Shown here: piece by piece, positions 32,726 through 40,939 of the stretch
Numbering within the stretch: the stretch's first letter is position 1
Layout of the letters: every line of letters starts with the position of its first letter
DNA from: CAWKPF01 sp963851415
Lineage (GTDB): Bacteria; Acidobacteriota; Thermoanaerobaculia; Multivoradales; Multivoraceae
DNA: 64,000 bases
NCBI GenBank assembly: GCA_963851415.1
Contig: CAWKPF010000002.1
Coordinates: 620,001 to 684,000 of the forward strand
Reading direction: 5' to 3'
The notes under the pieces: generated by a model
The model's input: the letters and a program-made list of their open reading frames with translations, nothing else
Databases searched by the model: none
What the model was told of the DNA's origin: nothing
Translations under genes and position numbers: made by a program

Positions 32726-35074
32726 ATGTTCGGTCCCCGACACACCCTCGCGGCCCTCGCGCTTCTTCTCACCTCGACCGCCACCTCTTCGCTCTTCGCC
32801 CAGCACTCGGTGTCGGGCGTCGTCCGGGATCCACTGGGCAACCCGGTGCGAGGCGCCGCGGTGATGTCTTCGCAGGCCGCCCGAGCAGAGGTTCCGGTGA
32901 AGACGGACGAGAACGGACGGTTCGTTCTCGAGCTCGCGCCAGGCCCACAGGCCCTCCAGGTCGCCCACCCCGGCTACGCCACGCTCACCCACACCCTGAA
33001 CATCTCCGTCGAGCGCACCGAGATCGAGCTTCGGCTCGACCCGCTCCCGCTCTTCGAGGACTCCGCCACCGTGGTGGGTATCCGCGCCAACGCGGCAGCC
33101 CCGGTGACCAAGCGGGACATGGACCGCGAAGAGATCGAGACCTCGAGCTACGGCCAGGACGTTCCCCAACTACTCCAGTACACCCCAGCGATGACCTGGT
33201 ACTCGGACTCGGGCGTCGGCTCCAACTACTCGTACTTCAGCCTGCGCGGGATCAAGCAGAGCCGCATCAACATGACCTTCGACGGCGCGCCGCTCAACGA
33301 CCCGACGGAGCAGACTCTCTACTTCAACAACTTCAACGACTTCACGCGTGCGGTCGACAGCATCCAGATCCAGCGCGGTGTGGGAACCTCCTCGGTCGGA
33401 GCGCCATCCTTCGGCGGATCGGTCAACTTCTCGAGCCGTTCGCCGTCCGCCGAACGGGGCGGCGACGCTCGGTTGGTGCTCGGCAGCTACGACACCGTCC
33501 GAGCCACTGCGGCCTACGAGACCGGAATCCTCGACAACGGCTTCTTCGCTTCGGGTCGCATCTCCTTCGCCGAGACCGACGGCTACCGGGAGCACTCCGG
33601 ATCGGAGCACCGAACCTTCTTTCTCGATCTCGGCTGGCACGGCGAGCGCTCCTCGCTCAAGTTCGTCTCTTTCTCTGGTGACGAGAGGTCGCAGCTCGCC
33701 TGGTTGGCGGTCGATCCCGAGACGCTGGAGCAGAACCGGCGTTTCAATCCGCTCGACGAGGCCGAGACCGATCACTTCGGCCAGGACTTCGCCCAGCTGC
33801 GCTACACACGAGACCTCGGACGGGGAACCCTTCTCACGGCCTCGCTCTACTACAACGGAGCCGACGGCTGGTACCGGCTGTGGGACGACCCCGTAGCCAA
33901 GAACCAGCTCCTCGAGTTCGGTATCGACCAGGCCTTCTTCGGTACGATGGTGACCCTCGGCAAGAGCCGGGGGCGCTTGGACACCACCTTCGGGGTGCAC
34001 TTCAACGACTTCAGCGGCGACCACACCCTCGACGACACGGCCTCGAGGATCTACTCCAACACCGGCCACAAGCAAACGGCCAACGCCTTTGCCAAGGCCG
34101 AGTACGCGCTCGGTGCCTGGATCCTGTTCGGTGACCTCCAGTACCGGCGGGCGGACTTCTCGTACGACGGCGATGTCGAGCTCGGCACGGTCGACTGGAG
34201 CTTCCTCGACCCCCGCGTCGGCATTCGCTACCTCTTCTCCCCGGAAACCTCCGGCGGGCTGAGCGTCTACGCCTCGATGGGCCGCGCCCAACGCGAGCCG
34301 ACCCGACTCGATCTGCTGCTCGGAGAGGACAACGCCACCCTCCCCCACGATCTACGAGCCGTGGAGCCGGAGGAGGTGGTGGATTTCGAGGCCGGCGTCA
34401 ACTACAACACGGCGCGGCTCGCCCTGCAGGCCAACCTGTACGCGATGGAGTTCACCAACGAGATCGCGCTCACCGGCGAGCTCTCCGAAGTCGGTCTCCC
34501 CCTGCGGCAGAACGTCGACGAGTCGTATCGTCGCGGCCTCGAGGTCGACCTGCGGTGGCAGCTCGGACCGGGCTGGACCCTCCTGCACAGTGCCAACCTG
34601 AGCCGGAATCGAATCCGGGAATGGACCCAGTTCTACGACGTCTACGACGAGCAGGGCAACTGGATCGGCAGCGAGCCGATCACCTACCGCAACGTCCGAC
34701 CGCTCCTGACGCCAGAGACGGTCGCCAACCTGGGCCTCGAATGGTCGCCGGGAACGTTCCGGCTGGCCCTGATGGGGCGCTACGTCGACGACTCCCAACT
34801 CGACAACACCGACCTCGCGGACTTTCGCACTCCTTCGTTCACCAACGTGGACCTGCGAGCGTCCGTGGATCTGAGCCGCTGGTGGCCGAGCGCGAGCCCC
34901 ACGCTCGCCCTGTTCGTCAACAACCTGTTCGATGGCGACGATCAGTATCCCAGCGGCTACAGCTATCAGTTCTTGGCCCGTGACGACTCGGGACGGGACA
35001 CGCTGGACGGAATCCCCTTCTACTATCCCCGCGCGACTCGAAACGTCGTGCTCTCCATGTCGGCTCGCTTCTGA
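32726..35074 (+). CDS. TonB-dependent outer-membrane receptor, probably for thiamine
   Basis: A 782-residue outer-membrane receptor. A signal peptide is followed by a carboxypeptidase-regulatory-like domain (SVSGVVRDPLGNPVRGAAV, about residues 28-110), a plug domain (SSYGQDVPQLLQYTPAMTWY … FSLRGIKQSRINMTFDGAPL) and a 22-strand barrel ending in RATRNVVLSMSARF with an aromatic terminus. The substrate is not readable from the protein itself. The TPP riboswitch directly upstream, and the PnuC/PnuT-like carrier 10 bp downstream, make thiamine or its phosphates the likely cargo. AGGAGAG lies 6 bp before the ATG. Confidence 0.9.
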   Translation: MFGPRHTLAALALLLTSTATSSLFAQHSVSGVVRDPLGNPVRGAAVMSSQAARAEVPVKTDENGRFVLELAPGPQALQVAHPGYATLTHTLNISVERTEIELRLDPLPLFEDSATVVGIRANAAAPVTKRDMDREEIETSSYGQDVPQLLQYTPAMTWYSDSGVGSNYSYFSLRGIKQSRINMTFDGAPLNDPTEQTLYFNNFNDFTRAVDSIQIQRGVGTSSVGAPSFGGSVNFSSRSPSAERGGDARLVLGSYDTVRATAAYETGILDNGFFASGRISFAETDGYREHSGSEHRTFFLDLGWHGERSSLKFVSFSGDERSQLAWLAVDPETLEQNRRFNPLDEAETDHFGQDFAQLRYTRDLGRGTLLTASLYYNGADGWYRLWDDPVAKNQLLEFGIDQAFFGTMVTLGKSRGRLDTTFGVHFNDFSGDHTLDDTASRIYSNTGHKQTANAFAKAEYALGAWILFGDLQYRRADFSYDGDVELGTVDWSFLDPRVGIRYLFSPETSGGLSVYASMGRAQREPTRLDLLLGEDNATLPHDLRAVEPEEVVDFEAGVNYNTARLALQANLYAMEFTNEIALTGELSEVGLPLRQNVDESYRRGLEVDLRWQLGPGWTLLHSANLSRNRIREWTQFYDVYDEQGNWIGSEPITYRNVRPLLTPETVANLGLEWSPGTFRLALMGRYVDDSQLDNTDLADFRTPSFTNVDLRASVDLSRWWPSASPTLALFVNNLFDGDDQYPSGYSYQFLARDDSGRDTLDGIPFYYPRATRNVVLSMSARF

Positions 35075-35084
35075 AGCGCTACGC

Positions 35085-35669
35085 ATGGCCGTGGAGCTCA
35101 TCGCCGTCGTCGTCACCCTGGTCGCGGTCTACCTGACTGCCCGCCAGAACATCTGGTGCTGGCCGCTCGGGATGCTCAGTGTGACGCTCTACGCCTGGGT
35201 GTTCTTCGACGCGAAGCTCTACGCGGACATGGGTCTGCAGGGCCTCTACTTCGCCCTCGCGGCGTACGGCTGGTGGGCGTGGCGGCACGGTGCGGGCGAG
35301 CGGGGTGAGCTCGACGTGACCAGGACGCCCCGATGGACTCGCTGGGGGCTGGTCGTCTCCGGCGCCGCCGGCGGACTCCTTCTCGGACAGATCCTCGGGC
35401 GCTTCACCGACGCGTCCCTGCCGCTCATGGACTCCGTGCTGACCTCGTTCAGCATCGTGGCACAGTGGATGCAGACCCGAAAACTCCTGGAGGCGTGGCT
35501 GATCTGGCTAGCGGTCGACGTGCTCTACGTCGGTATGTTCTTCTACAAGGAGCTCTACCCGACCGCAGGTCTCTACCTGTGCTTCCTCTACCTCGCGATC
35601 CACGGCTATCTGCAGTGGCAGCGCTCGATGAAACCCCAGGGGGCGAATGCCCTTACCGCCATTCCGTGA
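35085..35669 (+). CDS. pnuT: PnuC-family inner-membrane vitamin transporter, probably thiamine (PnuT)
   Basis: A 194-residue protein with about seven hydrophobic helices. The family signature is in the first helices (ARQNIWCWPLGMLSVTLYAW, then DAKLYADMGLQGLYF) and in the last repeat (WLAVDVLYVGMFFYKELY). PnuC proteins carry nicotinamide riboside by facilitated diffusion, and PnuT members carry thiamine. The TPP riboswitch and the co-transcribed TonB receptor favour thiamine. Uptake is driven by phosphorylation inside the cell, and the next gene (overlap GTGA) encodes a kinase suited to that. Start ATG 35085; a longer open frame overlaps the receptor and is not coding. Confidence 0.88.
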   Translation: MAVELIAVVVTLVAVYLTARQNIWCWPLGMLSVTLYAWVFFDAKLYADMGLQGLYFALAAYGWWAWRHGAGERGELDVTRTPRWTRWGLVVSGAAGGLLLGQILGRFTDASLPLMDSVLTSFSIVAQWMQTRKLLEAWLIWLAVDVLYVGMFFYKELYPTAGLYLCFLYLAIHGYLQWQRSMKPQGANALTAIP

Positions 35670-36217
35670 ACCCGATCACTCGCATCGTCGTCACCGGTTC
35701 CGAGTGCACTGGCAAGACCACGCTGGCAGAAGCACTGGCCGATCACTACAGCGCCCTGTGGGTGCCCGAGTTCTCCCGTCAGTTCGTGCTCGAGAAAGGC
35801 GCTCCTCCCGAATACCGGGACGTCGAGGCGATCGCTCGTGGACAGATCGAGCTGGAAGATCTCGGCGCGGCGGCGACGCGTGAACGCCGGGGACGTCTCC
35901 TCTTTCTGGATACGGACCTCTCGAGCTGTGTGATCTACAGCCACCACTACTACGGACAGTGCCCGCTCTGGATCGAAGAGGAGCTCCGGCAGCGTGCCGG
36001 CGACCTCTACCTCCTGGCGGGCCTCGACGTACCCTGGGTCCCCGACGCAGACCAGCGAGATCGCGGCGATCGTCGCGAAGAGATGCAGAATCTCTTTGTC
36101 GAGGCACTCGGCGAGTACCAGCTGCCCTTTCGAGAAGTGAGCGGCAACCACCGACAGCGGCTCGAATCTGCCATCGACCTGATCGACGCGCTCGACTCGT
36201 TTCCGCCCCCGGGGTGA
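35666..36217 (+). CDS. NadR-like P-loop kinase, candidate thiamine kinase
   Basis: A 183-residue P-loop protein of the AAA_28/NadR kinase type, starting with GTG that overlaps the PnuT stop. The Walker A motif is TGSECTGKTTLAEALAD, followed by the lid and substrate segments (VPEFSRQFV, then LFLDTDLSSCVIYSHHYYG, and LAGLDVPWVPDADQRD). It matches the ribosylnicotinamide-kinase half of NadR but has no adenylyltransferase domain. Its place in a TPP-regulated operon behind a PnuT carrier suggests that it phosphorylates thiamine to trap it, possibly in one step to the diphosphate. That is inference; nicotinamide riboside remains the alternative substrate. Confidence 0.8.
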   Translation: MNPITRIVVTGSECTGKTTLAEALADHYSALWVPEFSRQFVLEKGAPPEYRDVEAIARGQIELEDLGAAATRERRGRLLFLDTDLSSCVIYSHHYYGQCPLWIEEELRQRAGDLYLLAGLDVPWVPDADQRDRGDRREEMQNLFVEALGEYQLPFREVSGNHRQRLESAIDLIDALDSFPPPG

Positions 36218-36298
36218 AGAGAACGAGAAGAGCATAGACTCTGGCAACGGTCCTCATGCCGATCCACTGACGTCCGGTCCCCGACACCGGAGCCCATC

Positions 36299-37360
36299 AT
36301 GTCCTGTTGCACTCCGAACGCCTGGCCCCGCAGCCGTGCCGACTACCCCGAGCGATGGCAGCCGGTCGGGGTGCACCCGGACGTCGATCGAGCTCCGTGG
36401 ACTCCCGAACCGGACGACACGGACCAGGGGGTCTACTACTGCCCGAGCTGCGGCGACCTCTGGACGCTCTGGCGCGACCCCCAGACCGACCTCCTCCTCG
36501 CCGAGCGGCTTCCGCCAGAACTGCTCCCGATGTTCGATCGCCGGATCACTCTGAGCCACTGCCTGGAGACCCTGCTCCTGCTCCCGCGCGGCCCGTCTCG
36601 CACGGTGTGGCGCGAAACCGTGCGCGACATCGTCCCGAGACAGTCTTTTTCCGACCAGTGGTGTGCAGTCGTCGATTTCGCCGAGCGACCCGATCTCTCG
36701 ATCGGCCAAGCCGAGCAGTTGCTCAGCTGCCTCCAGCAGCTTCTGGAGGAGGCGTCCCGCCCGGGCAAGGCAGACCCCGACGGGGGAGTGGGCTGCGCGC
36801 CTCTCGACTCGAACGAGGTCGACGCCCTCCTCGAGTTGCCGAGCCGAGCGCTCAACGCCGAGCGACTCAATCCAACGGACGCGGCGCTTTCGCGGCTGGC
36901 CTTGAACCGGAGCCTTCAGGTGATCGGACGCTGGCTGGCACGAAACCGCTCGACCGTGGAGATGAACCCCGAGGGATGGATGAAGTGGGCTGCTCTCAAC
37001 GACACCGAGGGCAGGCGCACAGCCACCACCGCGAAGCTCGTCGATCTCGCAGTGCGAGATCCACTCGATGATTCCGATCTCGAACAGGTACTCGGCGCCG
37101 TCTTCGAGCTCCGCGACACGATGTCAGGCAACGCGCGGTTCCGGCTGACCGAGGTTCGTGCCCTGCTCGGAATCCACAACCGTCTGCTCTCGACGCGCTA
37201 CCCCAGGCACCAGGAGATGCACCGCGCAGCCATCGCCGGCTTGCGTAACCTGCTCCGGTTCGTTCGCACGGGCAACAGACATCTGCCCCCGGAGCTGATC
37301 GACCGAGTCGGGCAGGAGGTACTCGACCGCGAGCCCACCGAGGCGGAGCTCGGTTACTGA
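36299..37360 (+). CDS. uncharacterised zinc-ribbon protein
   Basis: A 353-residue protein that I do not recognise. Near the N-terminus it has two adjacent cysteines (MSCCTPNAW) and a CPSCG knuckle in YYCPSCGDLWTLW, together a possible metal site. The remainder is predicted helical and Leu/Glu/Arg-rich, without signal peptide or membrane helix, so it is probably cytosolic. A GGAG site lies 6 bp before the ATG, and a small hairpin (TCCGGT/ACCGGA, 36273-36291) covers it. It follows the kinase gene by 81 bp on the same strand and may be read from the thiamine operon or from its own promoter. Confidence 0.6.
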   Translation: MSCCTPNAWPRSRADYPERWQPVGVHPDVDRAPWTPEPDDTDQGVYYCPSCGDLWTLWRDPQTDLLLAERLPPELLPMFDRRITLSHCLETLLLLPRGPSRTVWRETVRDIVPRQSFSDQWCAVVDFAERPDLSIGQAEQLLSCLQQLLEEASRPGKADPDGGVGCAPLDSNEVDALLELPSRALNAERLNPTDAALSRLALNRSLQVIGRWLARNRSTVEMNPEGWMKWAALNDTEGRRTATTAKLVDLAVRDPLDDSDLEQVLGAVFELRDTMSGNARFRLTEVRALLGIHNRLLSTRYPRHQEMHRAAIAGLRNLLRFVRTGNRHLPPELIDRVGQEVLDREPTEAELGY

Positions 37361-37399
37361 GCCCAACCAGAGACTCGGGTGAGATCCTCCGTCGGGTCT

Positions 37400-38359
37400 C
37401 TACCGGCGATTCTCACGCAGAGCCATGCCGAAGATATCCGAGACCTCGCGACCGGTGTCGGTGACGTTGGTTCCCGCCTCCCCCCGCACCATCTCTTCGA
37501 GCTGGTCCAACGAGCCGATCACCGCGCGCTTGTTGGTGGCCTCGGCAAACGCACAAGCCGCCATGACCTTGGGGCCCATCGACCCGGCCGCGAAGTCGTA
37601 GGTCTTCAGCTGATCGTAGGTCGCCCAGCGCAGTGGCCGAGCCTGGGGAGTTCCCCAGTCCAGGTAGATCGCGTCGACGTCGGTGGCCATGACGTAGAGA
37701 TCCGCTTTCAGTTCGGTGGCCAGGAGGCCGGCGGCGAGGTCTTTGTCGATCACTACCTCCGCGCCGCGGAGGTTCCCCTCCTCGTCATAGGTCGTGGGGA
37801 TCCCTCCTCCTCCCGCGCAGATCACGATGACCCCCTTCTCCAGGAGCCACTTGATCGGGCGCAGCTGAAAGACGTGGCGCGGCAGCGGTGAGGGCACGAC
37901 GCGGCGCCACACCGCGCCGTCGGGTTTCACGAACCAGCCCTTCTCGGAAGCCAGTCGCTCGGCCGATTCCTGGTCGTAGGAAGGACCGATGAACTTGGTC
38001 GGGTTCTCGAACGCCGGATCCTCGGGATCGACTTCGACCATGGTGAGGATCGTCGCCAGCGGCTGGTCGGCGGGCAGCAGGTTGCCCAACTCCTGTTCGA
38101 TCATGTATCCGATCATGCCTTCCGTCTGGGCGCCGAGCACATCGAGCGGATAGGCCTCCGCTTCGAGGTAGGCGGCGGCCTGCAGTGCCAGGAGGCCCAC
38201 CTGGGGCCCATTACCGTGCGAGATCACGATCTCGTGATCCGCAGCGATGCGGGCCAGGGCCTCGGCCGCGACCTTGATGTTGGCTCGCTGGTTCTTCGCC
38301 GACAGCGCCTCGCCTCTCCTGAGAAGGGCATTGCCGCCCAGGGCCACCACGATCTTCAT
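37400..38359 (-). CDS. arcC: carbamate kinase
   Basis: A 319-residue amino-acid-kinase-fold enzyme of normal length. Family landmarks: VVALGGNALLRRGE, HGNGPQVGLLALQ, VICAGGGGIPTTYDEEG and VIDKDLAAGLLATELKAD. It catalyses carbamoyl phosphate + ADP to carbamate + ATP, the energy-yielding last step of arginine or citrulline fermentation. Its ATG overlaps the stop of the ornithine carbamoyltransferase gene (ATGA). No arginine deiminase or arginine/ornithine antiporter gene is nearby, so citrulline, agmatine-derived or other carbamoyl donors are possible inputs. Confidence 0.95.
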   Translation of the reverse strand: MKIVVALGGNALLRRGEALSAKNQRANIKVAAEALARIAADHEIVISHGNGPQVGLLALQAAAYLEAEAYPLDVLGAQTEGMIGYMIEQELGNLLPADQPLATILTMVEVDPEDPAFENPTKFIGPSYDQESAERLASEKGWFVKPDGAVWRRVVPSPLPRHVFQLRPIKWLLEKGVIVICAGGGGIPTTYDEEGNLRGAEVVIDKDLAAGLLATELKADLYVMATDVDAIYLDWGTPQARPLRWATYDQLKTYDFAAGSMGPKVMAACAFAEATNKRAVIGSLDQLEEMVRGEAGTNVTDTGREVSDIFGMALRENRR

Positions 38360-39357
38360 GGCGAGAGAGTGGCCACCAGGATCGCCTTGATGGTGTGGAG
38401 ACGATTCTCGGCCTGGTCGAAAACGATCGAGCGCTCGGACTCGAACACTTCATCGGTCACCTCGATGCTGTCGAGTCCATACTCCTGGAAGATCTTCTCC
38501 CCGATCGCCGTCTGACGATCATGAAAAGCCGGGAGGCAGTGCATGAACTTGACCTCTGGATTGCCCGTGCGCTCGACCAGTGCCCGGTCGACACGGTAGG
38601 GAGTCAATGCCTCGATCCGGTCCTTCCAGATCTCTGCGGGCTCGCCCATCGAGACCCAGACGTCGGTGTGCAGGTAGTCGACCCCCTCGACGCCTTCGTC
38701 GATGTCCTCGGTCAGGGTCACCCGAGCGCCGGTCTGCTCGGCAATCGCCAGACACTGCTCGACCAGCCTCGACTCCGGCCAGTACGCCTCCGGCGCGCAG
38801 AGCCGCACGTCCATTCCCGTCTTCGCACCGCCGACCAGGAGGGAATTCCCCATGTTGTTGCGCGCATCGCCCAGGTAACAGTACGAGATCTGGCCCGGCG
38901 GCTTGGCGGAGTGCTCCTGCATGGTCAGCAGGTCAGCCAGGATCTGGGTGGGGTGAAACTCGTCGGTCAAGCCGTTCCAGACGGGCACCCCCGCCCAGGC
39001 CGCCAGCTCCTCCACCACGGCCTGAGAAAAGCCGCGGTACTCGATTCCGTCGAAGAACCGACCGAGCACTCGCGCCGTGTCTTTCACCGACTCCTTGTGG
39101 CCGAGCTGGGAGCCCTGGGGATCGAGATAGGTGACCTGAGCCCCCTGATCGTAGGCCGCCACCTCGAACGCGCATCGGGTCCGGGTCGAGGTCTTCTCGA
39201 AGATCAGGACGATCGTCTTGCCGTTCAGGCGGCGCTCCTCTCGCCCGCTCCGCCTCTCCTCTTTGAGTTGCACGGCCAGCTTCAGCAACCCCTCGATCTC
39301 GTCCGTCGAGTAGTCGAGCAACTTCAGAAAATGCCGTCCTTCGAGTCCTTCGATCAT
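38356..39357 (-). CDS. arcB: ornithine carbamoyltransferase, probably catabolic
   Basis: A 333-residue enzyme starting at the ATG at 39357, which has GGAGGAG upstream. The carbamoyl-phosphate motif STRTRCAFE, the ornithine-side GDARNNMGNSLLVGG and the catalytic FMHCLPAFHD are all intact. It interconverts citrulline + phosphate and ornithine + carbamoyl phosphate in the cytosol. Direct coupling to carbamate kinase by an ATGA overlap argues for the catabolic (ArcB) direction. The protein sequence alone would also allow an ArgF biosynthetic role, since both forms share these motifs. Confidence 0.93.
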   Translation of the reverse strand: MIEGLEGRHFLKLLDYSTDEIEGLLKLAVQLKEERRSGREERRLNGKTIVLIFEKTSTRTRCAFEVAAYDQGAQVTYLDPQGSQLGHKESVKDTARVLGRFFDGIEYRGFSQAVVEELAAWAGVPVWNGLTDEFHPTQILADLLTMQEHSAKPPGQISYCYLGDARNNMGNSLLVGGAKTGMDVRLCAPEAYWPESRLVEQCLAIAEQTGARVTLTEDIDEGVEGVDYLHTDVWVSMGEPAEIWKDRIEALTPYRVDRALVERTGNPEVKFMHCLPAFHDRQTAIGEKIFQEYGLDSIEVTDEVFESERSIVFDQAENRLHTIKAILVATLSP

Positions 39358-39504
39358 GGCGCGAGATCTCCTCCGGGAACGCGTCGAGAGTTCAGGATAG
39401 TCCATCCGCCGGGGGATGGGTCGGGGGTCGAATCCGAAGGCTCGTCAGCCCCGCTCTCGCCTGGCCCCTGCCGACACTGTAGGAGCTCCATCCAAGGCTG
39501 CTAG

Positions 39505-39523
39505 TCTCGGGAATCGCCCGAGA
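39505..39523. promoter_or_regulatory. perfect hairpin in the arcB / oxidoreductase divergent region
   Basis: TCTCGGG (39505-39511) and CCCGAGA (39517-39523) form a 7-bp stem with a 5-base loop, 60 bp before the oxidoreductase start. In DNA it is also a possible operator. No clear promoter could be fixed in the 225-bp gap. Confidence 0.3.
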
Positions 39524-39582
39524 GAAATCTCATCGTGTGAGCCAGGATACGGCTCCGGACCCCTATCGAAGGCCCGAGGATC

Positions 39583-40914
39583 ATGAAGAAGATCGACCGA
39601 CGCAGTTTTCTGGGCTACGGCGCAGCGGCCGGAGCCGGAGTCATGATGTCCGGCCTCACGCCGGCAAGAGCCGCAACTCGACAGCCCTCGGACGATCTAC
39701 ACGTCGCACTGATCGGCGCGGGAGCCCAGGGCCAGGTTCTGGTCGACTCCTGTCTGAAGATACCCGGGGTCCGATTCAAGGCGGTCTGCGACATCTGGGC
39801 CGAGTTCAATCTGCTGCGCACTACTCGACTCCTCGGCAAGTACAAGCACGAAGTCAACGGCTATGAGGACTACCGCGAAATGCTCGCCGCAGAGTCCGAC
39901 CTCGATGCCGTCATCGTAGCGACCCCCGACTTCTGGCACGCCGAGCACACCATCGGTTGCCTCGAGGCGGGACTCCACGTCTACTGCGAGAAGGAGATGT
40001 CGAACTCCCTCCCGGATGCACGCAGAATGGTCTTGACCGCACGCGAAACCGGGAAGCTCCTCCAGATCGGGCATCAACGCCGGAGCAACCCTCGCTATCT
40101 GCACTGCGTGAACCATCTGATCCGAGAGGCCGGGCTCCTCGGTCGGATCACCACGGTCAACGCGCAGTGGAATCGCTCGGCGGCACCGGACCTCGGCTGG
40201 CCCGAGCGCTACGCCATTCCCGAGGACCGGCTACGTCGCTACGGATTCGAGTCGATGCAGGAATTCCGGAACTGGCGCTGGTATCGCGACCTCGGCGGCG
40301 GCCCTATCGTCGACCTGGGCTCACACCAGATCGACATCTTCAGCTGGTTCCTCGATGCCATGCCCCACTCGGTCATGGCCAGCGGTGGCACCGACTACTA
40401 CGAGCCAGACACTCACGAGTGGTACGACACCGTCATGGCCATCTACGAGTTCGAGACCGACCAGGGCATGACTCGCGCCTTCTACCAGACACTCACCACC
40501 AACAGTAGCGAGGGCTACTTCGAGAAGTTCATGGGAGACCAGGGCACGCTGTTGATCTCCGAGTCCTCGGGACGCGGCAGCGTGTACCGCGAGCAGTCGG
40601 CTCCGATGTGGGACCCCTGGGTCGAGCGCGGCTTTCTGACGGCCCCCGAGCTGGGCGATATCTCGCACAGCGAAGGTCTCACCCTCGATGTGCGAGAAAC
40701 GCTCGCGCCTCCCGAGTACGGACTGCCGGTGACGTTCGACGACCCGTATCACAAGCCACACCTGGAGAATTTCTTCGACGCCGTTCGGGGCCAGGGAGAG
40801 CTCAACTGCCCCGCCGAAGTCGGGTACGAGACCGCTGTCGCGGTACTCAAGGTGAATGAGGCTGTCGAGGCCGGCAAGAGACTCGTCTTCGAGCCGGGTG
40901 AGTTCACGGTCTGA
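39583..40914 (+). CDS. Gfo/Idh/MocA family oxidoreductase with Tat signal
   Basis: A 443-residue protein. A twin-arginine signal (IDRRSFLGYGAAAGAG) shows export of the folded, cofactor-loaded enzyme. The Rossmann motif is VALIGAGAQGQVLVDS, and the substrate-domain lysine lies in VYCEKEMSNS (usually EKP). The C-terminal domain is of the bacterial type (DLGSHQIDIFSWFLDAMPHSV). Relatives oxidise or epimerise sugars and inositols with a tightly bound NAD(P). GAGG precedes the ATG. It is followed closely by a TIGR03663 membrane glycosyltransferase and shares its cluster with a second Tat-exported oxidoreductase at 43611, to which it is only distantly similar. Confidence 0.88.
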   Translation: MKKIDRRSFLGYGAAAGAGVMMSGLTPARAATRQPSDDLHVALIGAGAQGQVLVDSCLKIPGVRFKAVCDIWAEFNLLRTTRLLGKYKHEVNGYEDYREMLAAESDLDAVIVATPDFWHAEHTIGCLEAGLHVYCEKEMSNSLPDARRMVLTARETGKLLQIGHQRRSNPRYLHCVNHLIREAGLLGRITTVNAQWNRSAAPDLGWPERYAIPEDRLRRYGFESMQEFRNWRWYRDLGGGPIVDLGSHQIDIFSWFLDAMPHSVMASGGTDYYEPDTHEWYDTVMAIYEFETDQGMTRAFYQTLTTNSSEGYFEKFMGDQGTLLISESSGRGSVYREQSAPMWDPWVERGFLTAPELGDISHSEGLTLDVRETLAPPEYGLPVTFDDPYHKPHLENFFDAVRGQGELNCPAEVGYETAVAVLKVNEAVEAGKRLVFEPGEFTV

Positions 40915-40939
40915 GTCAGAGGGGCGATTCGCCAACACC

